64,000 nucleotides of DNA from Azorinus chamasolen (lineage: Eukaryota; Mollusca; Bivalvia; Cardiida; Solecurtidae). How positions within the stretch are numbered: the stretch's first letter is position 1; the number at the start of each line of letters is the position of its first letter. The notes below the pieces were generated by a model. That model was not told where the DNA came from, made no database searches, and worked only from the letters and a program-made list of their open reading frames with translations. Position numbers and translations under genes: made by a program. Positions 1-11,223 of the stretch are shown here, piece after piece. Location of the stretch: contig OY755244.1 of assembly GCA_963576725.1 (NCBI GenBank), positions 82,021,121 through 82,085,120 of the forward strand, given 5' to 3'.

Positions 1-526
1 TTGGGCTTCATTTACAAGAAAAACTTGTCCGGAGCATAACTCCTATACAGAATCAGCTAGGATCACCAAATATGGTGTGTGAGTTCATCTTGGGATGGCA
101 GAGTGTCGCATACTATTTTTAGGTCAATGTGACCTTGACCTTGAACTTTGACCTCATTTGCAAAAAAGCTTGTCATCAGCATATCTCCTACACTCCTTCA
201 GCTAGGATCACCAAATATGGTGTGTGTGTGTACATCTTCGGATGGTGGAGTGTCGCGTACTATTTATAGGTCAATGTGACCTTGACCTTGACCTTGGGCT
301 TCATTTACAAGAAAAACTTGTCCGGAGCATACCTCCAATTCATGGGAAAAAATATGAAATATTATTTTTCTCTGAAACCATTAGGCTTAGACCTTTAATT
401 AATGGCATACTGCTTTGCCTTGTGGTTCTCTACCAATGTTGTACAAATGATGACTTCTTGGTCAAAAATGGCCCCGCCCCTGGGTTATCTCAGGTGAGCG
501 CTTCAGGGCCTCATGGCTCTCTTGTT
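1..526 (+). repeat. Chimeric array: C-type monomers passing into an A1-type 3' end
   Basis: Bases 1 to about 330 are C monomers (CTTGTCCGGAGCATA, then GGTCAATGTGACCTTGACC) cut by the window edge. At about 335 the sequence switches in mid-monomer to the terminal A1 unit and ends with the A 3' hairpin, AGGGCCTCATGGCTCTCTTGTT. Confidence 0.8.
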
Positions 527-884
527 TTATTGGTCATTTCACACAAAAACTGGCATTATGTACTGCCTACCACTTTATTTGCCTATATATCTGGATCAAG
601 GTATAATTGCATAGCTTTATTGACGTCATTTGAATTTCTCAAAGACCAGTTTTAGGCATTTTGACCTAAGGCAAAATTGGCAAAAGTTGTAAACAGTAGA
701 TCTTGGTCAACCAGTCACTTGGTATTAGATCTGAATCCAGTTCAAGTTTATTCAGCAGTGAAAAGGTGAAAGCAGTGCACTAAGCTTCTGTCATCTGCTA
801 GAAATGTTGTCCACTGAAAAATTAACGTTGTCAATATATTACTGTAACTCAGGTGAGCGATATAGGGCCAATGGCCCTCTTGTT
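527..884 (+). mobile_element. A-family 3' fragment with a non-monomeric body
   Basis: Ends in CAGGTGAGCGATATAGGGCC and the hairpin AGGGCCAATGGCCCTCTTGT. Nearly the same 350 bp recur at 17826-18193, so this is the tail of a distinct A subfamily rather than unique sequence. Confidence 0.75.
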
Positions 885-885
885 T

Positions 886-2278
886 TTTATACGCCCACCT
901 AATAAAGGTGGTCGTATATTGTCGTGGCCCTGTCCGTTCGTTCGTTCGTTCGTCAACATTTTGTTTGTCCGCAGTTTTCTGGGAAAACTATTTGACAGAT
1001 ATTAATGAAACTTCACACAAATGTTAAATGCATCAAGATCTGAAGCTGAGTTGATTCTGAGGTTCATTTGATTTTTCATTTCAGAGTTATGGCCCTTGTC
1101 CTTAAAAATATGCAAATAGTTTGTGCGCTGTTTTCTGGGAAAACTGTTTGAGAGATATTAATGAAACTTCACATAAATGTTTAATGCATCAAGATCTGAA
1201 GCTGAGTCGATTCTGAGGTTCATTTGATTTGTCGTTTCGGAGTTATGGCCCTTTTACTTAAAAATAATGCAAATACATGCAAATAGTTTGTCCGCTGTTT
1301 TCTGGGAAAACTGTTTGAGAGATATTAATGAAACTTCACATTAATGTTTAATGCATCAAGATCTGATGCTGAGTTGATTCTGAGGTTCATTTGATTTTTC
1401 ATTTCAGAGTTATGGCCCTTGTCCTTAAAAAATATGCAAATAGTTTGTCCGCCGTTTTCTGGGATAACTATTTGACAGATATTAATAAAACTTCACACAA
1501 ATGTTTAATGCATCAAGATCTGAAGCTAAGTCGATTCTGAGGTTCATTTGATTTATCGTTTCGGAGTTATGGCCCTTTTACTTAAAAAATATACAAATAC
1601 ATGCAAATAGTTTGTCCGCTGTTTTCTGGGAAAACTATTTGACAGATATTAATGAAACTTCACACAAATGTTAAATGCATCAAGATCTGAAGCTGAGTTG
1701 ATTCTGAGGTTCATTTGATTTTTCATTTCAATGTTATGGCCCTTGTCCTTAAAAAATATGCAAATAGTTTGTCCGCTGTTTTCTGGGAAAACTATTTGAG
1801 AGATATTAATGAAACTTCACACAAATGTTAAATGCATCAAGATCTGAAGCTGAGTTGATTCTGAGGTTCATTTGATTTGTAGTTTTGGAGTTATGGCCCT
1901 TTTACTTAAAAAATAATGCAAATACATGCAAATAGTTTGTCCGCTGTTTTCTGGGAAAACTATTTGAGAGATATTAATAAAACTTCACACAAAAGTTTTA
2001 AGCAACAAAATTTGAAGCTGAGTTTATTTTGAGGTTCATTCAGTTTGTCTTTACAGAGTTATGGCCGTTGCACTTTACAAAAATCTGCAAAAATGAGGAT
2101 TAGCTGTAACTTTTTTATTTAATAAGATATTCACTTCATTTTTTTAAAAAATAGTATCACCTTAATATGGAAATCAAGATCTGAAGCACAGATTAGAAAA
2201 TGTCAACACTTATAAGGCATGTTGAATCAGAGAAAGTTTGCAAGTGGGCGTATTATGTACCGTATGCGGTACTCTTGT
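886..2278 (+). mobile_element. B-family tandem-repeat element, complete (copy 1)
   Basis: 5' palindrome TACGCCCACCTAATAAAGGTGGTCGTA followed by (GTTC)n and GTCAACATTTTG. The array repeats a unit containing TTTGTCCGCTGTTTTCTGGG and GAAACTTCACACAAATG about every 150-170 bp. The 3' end is AGTGGGCGTATTATG plus the hairpin GTACCGTATGCGGTAC and TCTTGT. AGTGGGCGTA is the inverse of the 5' TACGCCCACC, a subterminal inverted repeat as in Helentron-type elements. Non-coding. Confidence 0.85.
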
Positions 2279-2676
2279 CTAAACATATACAGATATTGAA
2301 GTGATATTTGGTATGTGGCTGATTAGAATGAGTTACAGATAAAGTTTGAATTTCGTTACGATTCATTGATTTTTCACGGAAATACAGTGATTTTACTTAG
2401 AAATTTTCTGGAAATTCAGGTTTTCTGCAGTTTTTTTTCTAAACCCTTGCAGATATTGATGTGATATTTGGTATGTAGCTTTATAATAATGGGTTACAAG
2501 TTTTGAATTTTGTTACACTACATTGATTTTTAACGGAATTACAGCATTTTGACTTGGAAATTTTTAGGAAATTCTGGAAGTTTTTTCTAAAATGTAGCAG
2601 ATATTCTATAACCCCCATCTCTGTGTCAAATGTGCTAGTGGGGGTATTCATCACCTTAAGTGGTAGTTCTAGTTTT
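2279..2676 (+). mobile_element. G-type element fragment (two monomers and a 3' hairpin)
   Basis: Two diverged monomers (ACAGATATTGAAGTGATATTTGG about 165 bp apart) followed by GTGGGGGTATTCATCACCTTAAGTGG and a TTCTAGTTTT tail. A related fragment lies at 29028-29145. Confidence 0.6.
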
Positions 2677-2729
2677 GTTTGGGACTCATTGTTTCAAAAT
2701 ATGTGAGTCCCAGGACCCATAATGTCAGA

Positions 2730-3240
2730 TTTCAAAATAAATCACTGTACTTAGTAAGAAGGTTGGTCATGACTACTAGATGACCCCTATTTGTTTTTAG
2801 GTCAAGGTAACAGTGACCTTTAACTAAAAAATCTTGTCCACTTAGTAACTTGTTAATTATCATACTAAGTAGGAAGGTTGGTCATGGCTAGTGGATGGCA
2901 CCTATTGATTTTGAGGTCAAATAGTCAAAGTTCAAGGTCACAGTGGCCTTCACTAAAAAAAAATGTCTGCTCAATAACTTGATAAGTATTAGGTGTGCTG
3001 TCTTCAAATTTAGTCAGAAGGTTGGTCATGGCCATTAAATGACCTCTATCGATTTGTAGGTCAGTCGGTCAAAGGTCAAGGTCACAGTGACCACGCCAAA
3101 AAATATGTACACTCAATAACTTGGCCACTAGATGCCCCCTTTTGATTTTGAGTAGTGGGGACAAAGGTCAAGGTCATAGTGACTTTCGATCGAAATTAAT
3201 ATTGTGCAAATACTTCAGGCGTATAATGCTCCGACACATT
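2730..3240 (+). repeat. Degenerate E-like monomers
   Basis: Three or four diverged units with AAGGTTGGTCATGACTACTAG and GGTCAAGGTCACAGTGACC, the E-family signature, without clear 5' or 3' ends. The array ends about 50 bp before exon 1. Confidence 0.65.
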
Positions 3241-3289
3241 GGGCTTTCGTTGGAACTCATGATTTGCATGTATACATCGTTCGTTTCAG

Positions 3290-3433
3290 TCCGAGTTGAA
3301 GTCATTCATCCCTGATATGATCAAACTTGCCACAGGTAGAGATGAAGTCTGGCACAACAGGAGATCAGCCAAACCAACATGGTGGCCAGATGAGCTTACT
3401 TGGGCCACAAGTTCAAAGAAATGGCTTGTTGAG
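3290..3433 (+). CDS. Exon 1 (in window) of an NRF1/P3A2/EWG-like transcription factor gene: part of the DNA-binding domain
   Basis: An open exon bounded by a TCGTTTCAG acceptor (ending 3289) and a GAG|GTTAGA donor. It reads in phase 0 from TCC at 3290. The peptide contains FIPDMIKLATGR, then KPTWWPDELTW. As I recall human NRF1, its DNA-binding and dimerisation domain has FIPEMLKYSTGR followed by KPIWWPEDIPW at the same spacing, so the match covers two separated, tryptophan-rich blocks. Members of this family bind GC-rich palindromes (TGCGCATGCGC type) as dimers in the nucleus. A second phase-0 donor, AAG|GTAGTG at 3463/3464, would add ten residues; I prefer the first because it has G at +5. 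Upstream sequence to 1 is repeats, so the N-terminal exons lie before the window. The open frame runs on to a stop at 3572-3574, which I regard as intron read-through. Confidence 0.8.
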
Positions 3434-3574
3434 GTTAGAACTACTGCTTACTATATTATAAAGGTAGTGAATAGTGGTGTAACAATGGATCAACTTAGCG
3501 ACTTATCCCAATGGTGGCTGTCTCGATGTCAATGCATCGATCCAAAAATTAGAAACCAATACAATCGCCGATAG

Positions 3575-3930
3575 TAAAACATATATTGTGATAGTCACAA
3601 TGTATTAATATTTCCCAGATTCATCCCTTTGTGTACGCAACTAAGAATATTGCGGAAGGAAGTGTTTGGCTTGTGTCGAAATGGTTATGGTCCGAATTTT
3701 TGGGTTTCGCTTTCATTTTCAAAATGACTTCCGTTTTCTTCTGGTAGGTTGAGATTTTATAGTAATTAATGAATTTACTTCCATTTAGTACTTTTTAGTT
3801 CAGTTTTGTATGAGTTGACAGATTATTTTTGAGGGATTTAACACTTGGATTTAGTTCAGGAAGTTTTCATAGGAAATTTCATAGGAGTTTCATTGCTGGG
3901 ATGTGATTGTTTGATTGAATCCTCATTTTT
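3575..3930. other. Intron sequence, no feature recognised
   Basis: AT-rich non-array sequence between the read-through of exon 1 and the first A2 element. No open frame, hairpin end or repeat that I recognise. Confidence 0.5.
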
Positions 3931-5238
3931 AGCTCGACTATTCGAAGAAATTATGGCCCTGGGGTCAAAATTGGCCCCGCCCCAGGGTTGGGCAGTTTTC
4001 AATACAAACAAATAGTGAAATCTTTGAAAATCTTCTTGTCTGAAACTGGAAGGCTCTCAGCTTTCATATTTGGCACAGAGCATCATGTTCAGGTCCTCTA
4101 CAAAAGTTATATAAATTATGGCCCCGGGGTCAAAATTGGCCCCGCCCCAGGGGTGGGCAGTCTTTAGCTCACCTGAGCCAAAGGCTCAGGTTGAGCTATT
4201 GTGATCGCAATCCGTCCGTCGTCCGTCTGTCCGTCGTCCGTCCACATTTTCAAACGACATCTCCTCTGAAACTGCTGACCCGATTTTAACCAAATTTTGT
4301 CAGAAGCATCAGTGGCTAGGGGGAACGAAATGTTGTTCACATTATGACCCCCGGGCCAAAAATGGCCCCGCCCAAGGGCTTATCAGTTTTTCATAGGAAT
4401 TTTTTTTAAAAATCTTCCTCTCGGAAACTGTAAGGTCTAGACCTTTGATGTTTGGTATGTAGCATGATCTAATGGTCCTCTTCTACAAAGATTGTTCAAA
4501 TTATGACCCCGGACCAAAAATGGCCCCACCCAAGGGCTTATCAGTTTTTAATAGGATAATCTTTAAAAATCTTCTGAAACTGTAAGGCCTAGACCTTTGA
4601 TGTTTGGTATGTAACATGATCTAATGGTCCTCTACAAATATTTAGCTTTGGCTTGTGGTCCTCTGCCAAGAATGTTCAACTTACGACCTTGACCTCTGGG
4701 CGAAACTTGGCCCTGCCTTGGGGCTTATCAGTTTTTTATGGGGAAAATATAAAATATTAACTTTCTCTGAAACCATAAAGCTTAGACCTTTAATTAATGG
4801 CATACTGCTTTGCCTTTTGGTTCTCTACCAAGGTTGTACAAATGATGACTTCTGGGTCAAAAATGGCCCCACCCCTGGGTTATCTTAGGTGAGCGCTTCA
4901 GGACCTCATGGCCCTCTTGTCAATAGAAACAAATAGTGAAATCTTTGAAAATCTTCTTCTCTGAAACTGGAAGGCTCTCAGCTTTCATATTTGGCACAGA
5001 GCATCATGTTCAGGTTCTCTACAAAAGTTATATAAATTGTGGCCCCTGGGTTAAAATTGGCCCCGCCCCAGGGGTGGGCAGTTTTCAATAGAAACATATA
5101 GTGAAATATTTGAAAATCTTCTCTGAAACTGGAAGGCTCTCACCTTTCATATTTGGCCCCCCCACATATAGTGAAAACTTTGAAAATCTTCTCCTGATTG
5201 TCTGGTGAGCGCTTCAGGGCCATTCTGGCCCTCTTGTT
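3931..5238 (+). mobile_element. A2-family element interrupted by a nested A1 element
   Basis: A2 monomers (GGCAGTTTTCAATAGAAAC, TCAGCTTTCATATTTGGCAC, about 166 bp) end in GATTGTCTGGTGAGCGCTTC and the hairpin AGGGCCATTCTGGCCCTCTTGTT. The 5' end is atypical (AGCTCGACTATTCGAAGAA). The array is split at 4161-4920. Confidence 0.8.
4163..4919 (+). mobile_element. A1-family element, complete and nested in A2
   Basis: Starts with the palindrome AGCTCACCTGAGCCAAAGGCTCAGGTTGAGCT and a (CCGTC)-rich stretch, holds a few A1 monomers (AAGGCCTAGACCTTTGAT, CAAGGGCTTATCAGTTTTTC) and ends in GGTGAGCGCTTCAGG plus GCCCTCTTGT. Flanks GGGTGGGCAGT and CAATAGAAAC rejoin as an uninterrupted A2 monomer around a T-run, so the target was within TTTT. 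Confidence 0.85.
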
Positions 5239-5266
5239 TAACTTAGAAATTTTGGTTAGGGTTTTT

Positions 5267-6298
5267 AGCTCACCAGAGCCTGATGTCCGTCGTCGTGCAT
5301 CATCCGTCGTCCGGCGTCAACAATTTGAACCTTTAAAAATCTTCTCCTCTGAATCTACAGGGTTCTCAGCTTTCATCTTTGGTACATAGCATCATCTGTA
5401 GGTCCCCTACAAAAGGTATATAAATTATGCCCCTGGGGTCAAAATTGGCCCCGCCCCAGGGGTAGCCAGTTTTCAATAGAAACATATAGTGACAACTTTG
5501 AAAATCTTCTTCTCTGAATCTACAGGGTTCTCAGCTTTCATATTTGGCACATAGCATCATGTTCAGGTCCTCTACAAATGTTAGATAAATTATGCCCCTG
5601 GGGTCAAAATTGGCCCCGCCCCAGGGGTAGCCAGTTTACAATAGAAACATATAGTGAAACTTTGAAAATCTTCTCCTCTTAAACTGGAAGGCACTCAGCT
5701 TTCATATTTGGCACATAGCATCATGTTCAGGTCCTCTACAAAAGTTATATAAATTATGCCCCTTGGGTCAAAATTGGCCCGCCCAAGGGGTGGCCAGTTT
5801 TGAATAGAAACATATAGTGAAAACTTTGAAAATCTTCTCCTGATTCTAGAAGGTTCTCAGCTTTCATACTTGGCACTTTAACATCATGTTCAGGTCCTCT
5901 ACAAAAGTTATATAAATTATGCCCCTAGGGTCAAAATTGGCCCAGCCCCAGGGATGCCTTGTTTTCTATTGAAATATATAGTAAAACTTTGAAAATCTTC
6001 TTCTCTGAAACTGGACGGTTCTCAGCTTTCATATTTGGCAAATAGCATCATGTTCAGGTCCTCTACCAAAGTTATATAAATTATGCCCCCGGGGTCAAAA
6101 TTGGCCCCGCCCCAGGGGTAGCAAGTTTTCAATAGAAACATATAGTGAAAACTTTGAAAAATCTTCTCCTCTGAATCTACAGGGTTCTCAGCTTTCATAT
6201 TTGGCACATAACATCATGTTCAGGTCCTCTACAAATGTTATATAAATTATGCCCCTGGGGTCAAAATTGGCCCCGCCCCAGGGGTGGTCAGTTTTCAA
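5267..6298 (+). mobile_element. A2-family 5' end and array
   Basis: Starts at AGCTCACCAGAGCC followed by GTCCGTCGTCG and GTCAACAATTTGAACC, then about six A2 monomers. It does not reach an A2 3' end but passes directly into F-like sequence at about 6299. Confidence 0.8.
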
Positions 6299-6436
6299 GA
6301 TATAGTAAAACGATAACTCCTAAATGGCTCATGCCATTGGATTGAAACTTCATACATAGAAAGATCATGATAAGAGGAAGTGTCATGCACAAGGTCCATA
6401 ACTCTGGCTTCACTAATATTGGAATTATGCCCCTTT
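6299..6436 (+). repeat. Single F-like monomer between A2 and C arrays
   Basis: Contains CGATAACTCCTAAATGGCTC, ATTGAAACTTCATACATAG and GGAAGTGTCATGCACAAGG, matching the F-family units at 13.8-14.7 kb. No F ends are present. Confidence 0.7.
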
Positions 6437-8920
6437 GAACTTAAAAATGTGTCCGTCCATATGTGCGTCTGTCCGGTCTTGTCAGGGCTGTAACTTAGAA
6501 CTCCATGGATGGATTGTGCAATCAATTGGCATAAATGTTCCGCTAGACGGTACGGCGTGTCGCATGAAAAAACCATGTCAATAGCTGAAAGGTAAAGGTC
6601 TTACTTAGAGGTCAAAGGTCAAAATCATGTATATTTTTAACTGATTTTGCTTGTCCGAAGCATATCTCCCACACGACTTTGGCTAGGATCACCAAATGTG
6701 GTGTGTGAGTACATCTTGGGATGGCGGAGTGCCGCATACTATTTATAGGTTTATGTTACCTTGGGCTTCATTTACAAGAAAAACTTGTCCGGAGCATAAC
6801 TCCTATACAGAATCAGCTAGGATCACCAAATATGGTGTGTGAGTTCATCTTGGGATGGCGGAGTGTCACATACTATTTTTAGGTCAATGTGACCTTGACC
6901 TTGAACTTTGACCTCATTTACAAAATAAGCTTTTCCGGAGCATATCTCCTACACTACTTCAGCTAGGATCACCAAATATGGTGTGTTAGTACATCTTGGG
7001 ATGGCGGAGTGTCGCATACTATTTATAGGTCAATGTGACCTTGACCTTGGGCTTCATTTACAAGAAAAACTTGTCCGGAGCATACCTCCCATACCTCACA
7101 TACTTTTTTCAAGTCAACTTGAACTTTGACCTCATTTGCAAAAAAAACCTTGTCCGAAGCATATCTCCTACACTACTTCAACTAGGATCACCAAATTTGG
7201 TGTGTAAGTACATTTTGGGATGGCGGAGTGTTGCATACTATTCATAGGTCAATGTGACCTTGACCTTGTTTTTTTTGTTTTTACAAAAACACTTGTCTGG
7301 AGCATACCTCCTATTCGGAATCAGCTAGGATCACCAAATATGGTGTGTGAGTTCATCTTGGGTTGGCAGAGTGTCACATACTATTTTTAGGTCAATGTGA
7401 CCTTGACCTTGAACTTTGACCTCATTTGCAAAAAGAAATTGTCAGAAGCATAATTATCTCCTACACTACTTCAGCTAGGATCACCAAATGTGTTGTGTGA
7501 GTACATTTTGGGATGGCGGAGTGTCGCATACTATTTATAGGTCAATGTGACCTTGACCTTGGGCTTCATTTACAAGAAAAACTTGTTCGGAGAATACCTC
7601 CTATACAGAATCAGCTAGGAACACCAAGTATGGTGTGCGAGTTCATCTTGGGATGGCGGATGTTCCATACTATTTTTAGGTCAATGTGACTTTGACCTTT
7701 GACCTCCGTTACAAAAAAAGCTTGTCATCAGCATATCTCATACACTCCTTCAGCTAAGATCACCAAATATGGTGTGTGAGTACATCTTGGGACGGCGGAG
7801 CGTCACATACTATTTATAGGTCAAGGTGACCTTGACCTTTGACCACATTTACAAAAAAAGCTTGTCTGGAAAATGTCTCCTACATCATTTCAACTATGAT
7901 CACCAAATATGGTGTGTGAGTACATCTTGGGATGGCAGAGTGTCGCATACTATTTATAGGTCAAGGTGACCTTGACCTTGGGCTTTATTTACAAAAGAAA
8001 TTTTGTCCGAAGCATGTACCTCCTTTACCGAATTAGCTAGGATCGCCAAATATAGCATGTGAGTTTGTCTTGGGATGGCGGAGTGTTGCATACTAATTTT
8101 AGGTCAGTGTGACCTTGACCTCATTTACAAATTAAAGCCTGTCCTGAGCATATCTTCTACACTACTTCAGCTAAGATCACCAAATATGGTGTGTGTGAGT
8201 ACATCTTAGGATTGCAGAGTGTAGCGTACTATTTATAGGTCAATGTGACCTTGACCTTGGGCTTCATGTACAAAAAAAAATTGTCTTGAGCTTACCTCCT
8301 ACACTGAATCAGCGAAGTTCATCAAATGTGGTGTGTGAGTTTGTCTTGGGATCACATACTCTAGTTTTAGGTTAATGTGACCATGACCTTGACCTTTGAC
8401 CTCATTTTAAAAAAAGGCTTGTCCGGAGCATATCTTCTACACTACTTCAGCTAGGATCACCAAATATGGTTTATGAGTAGATCCTGGGATAGCAGTGTCA
8501 CATACTATTTAAAGATCAGTGTGACCATGACCTTGACCTTTGACTTCATTTACAAAAAAGCTTGTCATCCCTACACCGAATCGGCTAGGATCACTAAATA
8601 TGGTGTATGAGTTCATCTTCGGATGCTGGAATATTGCATACTTTTTGTAGGTCATGTGGCCATGACCTTGACCTTTGACCTCAAATATGAAAAAAAGATT
8701 GTCATTTAGGGTAACTTGAGTTCAAATTGTGGTTTTACTATGCAATCTTTATTTCCATTTTGCAGTTGCATATTGCAGGCCTGCTTATAAAACGATAAAA
8801 CTTATAGCGATAAAGAACCAGGTTCCTAACTCATAGGTCATGGTCACATTCAGGTGTCAAAGTTTAAAAATGGGGAAATTTTGTTGTGTCTGCTCTGTAA
8901 CTCCTATATACATGACACTG
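6437..8920 (+). repeat. C-family array (5' part of a C-type element)
   Basis: Begins with a GTCCGTCC stretch, then about 14 C monomers containing TTGTCCGGAGCATATCTCC, GGATCACCAAATATGGTGTG, TCTTGGGATGGCGGAGTGTC and AGGTCAATGTGACCTTGACC. The last 220 bp are a diverged unit interrupted by the hAT-like element at 8921. Related C pieces lie at 10076-10230, 15574-15710 and 20998-21204. Confidence 0.8.
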
Positions 8921-10075
8921 CAGGGGTGTAAAATTCCACTCGCCCACTCGCCAATGCGAATAGGTTTTGAAGCCGGTCGAGTGCTTTAAAACATATGCTC
9001 GACCTTAAGGGCGAGTGGATTTTTTGATCTGACATTTCTCAATTGATAACCATGAGTAAAATACCTTAAATTGCAAATCAAAACGTCCGAAAAGTCTTTG
9101 CAAATGTCAGATTGAAGACAGAATTTCCACTCTGTCTCGCACCTAAAGATGTCTACAAAGAATTTAGAGGCATTCCGATTTACGCGCACCTAGCGAGACA
9201 TATTCGGCCCAAGTAGAATTTTTTCGCCCAAAGGAAGTTTATTTGTGTTAAATATTTCAAGTGGTCGTTCAGATACTCAATCGTGTTATGAAATTTAAAT
9301 ATATATAGCAGTTTTATAATGTTTTCAGTACAATAATCTGTTAAACTGTGAAAAATTCATGATTTAAACCTTAGACGCTTTCGTACCTAATTAAAACGAG
9401 TAAAACTTTTAGAGGCCGAAAAAACGGAAGCACCGTAAGATTTACCCGCAATATGTCTAAACAAACAAGCTTTCATTCGTTCTCCGGCGGGGAAGCATGG
9501 GATGGAGATGATGGCAAGAAGGAAAAAGAAAGAAAGAACCACAGAAATAGTATGATAAAGTACGAGATCAAGAAAAGTGGTTCAATGAGTTTGAATGGGC
9601 TAAAGGGAGTATGGTGGTTTCATCAAACTACCGGTTCGTCAAACTGGACTTTATTAAAGAAATTGGTTTCCTCAAACTGGCAATTGTATAGTATAATAGG
9701 CTAGCGGAGGGTGTGTTAATTACAGTAATTGGGTTCATACCTGAAAGCAATTGATGTGTTTATGCCACGTTTTGATGTCTGTTTGATCGAAAATAGTTTG
9801 GAATCCAACCATTTGCTGAACATTTCACTGATTTATTATATTAATAGATCATACAAAGTTGCACTGATCCTGCATGACTTAGTGATTTGAAGTTTAAACA
9901 GGCTTGTTTTTTTGCAATAAAAATATATACTTTCAATTTTTATCTCCATTCATAATTTAAAGAGTACATATGTATGAAAAATCAAGGGTGAGTGAAAGTT
10001 GCATAAGGGCGAGTGGATTTCAGTGGTCACTTGTCCTTCAGTGCGAGTAGCTTTTGAATTTTTTTTACACCCCTG
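8921..10075. mobile_element. hAT-like non-autonomous transposon
   Basis: Inverted ends CAGGGGTGTAAAA at 8921 and TTTTACACCCCTG ending 10075. Both sides repeat a GGGCGAGTGGATTT motif internally. Flanks begin GACACTG and GACAGTA, an imperfect candidate target duplication. It splits a C-type monomer. About 1.15 kb, too short for an intact transposase. Confidence 0.75.
9453..9704 (+). pseudogene. Small ORF inside the hAT-like element, possible transposase N-terminal remnant
   Basis: 83 codons starting MSKQTSFHSFSGG, followed by a Lys/Glu-rich stretch. The start resembles short N-termini of hAT-type proteins (basic, then a hydrophobic Phe motif) seen in two other remnants in this window. No catalytic domain. 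It could equally be chance. Confidence 0.25.
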
Positions 10076-10593
10076 GACAGTAACTTGGTACAAATGTTAA
10101 CTTCCTTGAGACAATCTGTTGCAAAAAAGAACCAGGTTCCTGTCTCAAAGATCAAGGTCACAGTCGGGTCAAAGTTAAAAAATCAGGACATTTTGTGGTG
10201 TCTGTAACTCCTATATACATGACAGGATGACAAAGTACTAGTGATGGGCCGATTGTCGTTTAGAATCGATTGTCGATCGATTATGGCCTTCCGATTGCGA
10301 CAATCGATTTTGTTTAAGCACAATCGATTATAGGCAAAATGCCTAAACAAATGCACCTGCAGTTTCCCCATCGAACATGCAGTGATCTGCCAAGACTTTT
10401 GGATAGGTGGGACAATTGCCCACCTGTTCCAAAAAAGGTGGGACATTTTCAAATTTCATGGGACACTATTTTTTTTCAATCAAAAGCACTGTAAACTTAC
10501 CTGTTTATATGTTTCTAAGGGACAAGGTGATGGTCATTAAGCATACTCTGTGGTGGTCCAGTGTGAACTTGTCAACCTTTGACTTCACTTGGT

Positions 10594-10944
10594 TTAATTA
10601 ACAATGTAACTGGTAAATATCTTTAACTTTAAACTTAAAACTGTTAACATATGTACACTGGCAATTGGGTCTAGTGCTTCACCTGTCTTTATTTCGGAAT
10701 TATTGTCACTCTTACTGCATGCCGATTCCGAAGTTACTTCGACACGCGAACTAGAGGGGGTGCTTTCCGAACACGAGACCGAGCTAACAGACTCATCGCT
10801 TTTTTGGGTCGTGGTCGGTTCACTAGCACTCTCTGCCGCTAAGTCGGATACAGTATTATTGTTAGCATCACTCAACTTTGATTTTTTGGCCGGAGAAAGA
10901 AAAAAAGAACGAATATCTTTAGTTTGCTTATGTTTGTCAGCCAT
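10594..10944 (-). pseudogene. N-terminal exon remnant of a transposon protein (hAT/ZMYM type)
   Basis: From ATG (10944, minus strand) the frame reads MADKHKQTKDIRSFFLSPAK, then a Ser/Thr/Glu-rich low-complexity stretch. ACAG|GTGAAG near 10685 looks like a splice donor. Short basic N-termini with an I-x-x-F-F motif are common at the start of hAT-superfamily transposases and resemble PCNA-binding (PIP) boxes. No transposase core remains nearby. The open frame continues 35 codons upstream of this ATG. Confidence 0.4.
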
Positions 10945-11223
10945 CGTATGTATGGAAGGTAAATAACAGAGCCGTTCCGAATGAATTAACGGAAGCCGCG
11001 TTTCGGCCCAATAATTTTCGTACCCAAGGTCGAAATTCGGGCGCGCCATGTCCGCAATGCGGGTATTTTCAATGCGGGATTTGGAATTTCAGTGCGCCCA
11101 GGGCGCAAAAACGCAGCCTTGGCAGATCACTGAACATGCCACAGGAGAGACCACAAACAAATTGGCGAGCGATACTACTATTCGAAAGATAATTTCTCAT
11201 GGTGTGGAGATACCTGTACTTTG

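Noticed and set aside
3434..3574. Extension of exon 1 to its stop codon as a real C-terminus
   Set aside because: The matching domain continues in exon 2, and the tail after WLVE shows no family resemblance. An alternative donor at 3463 remains possible.
10703..10966. Plus-strand 87-codon frame
   Set aside because: It is antisense to the more protein-like minus-strand frame 10594-10944 and has no other support.
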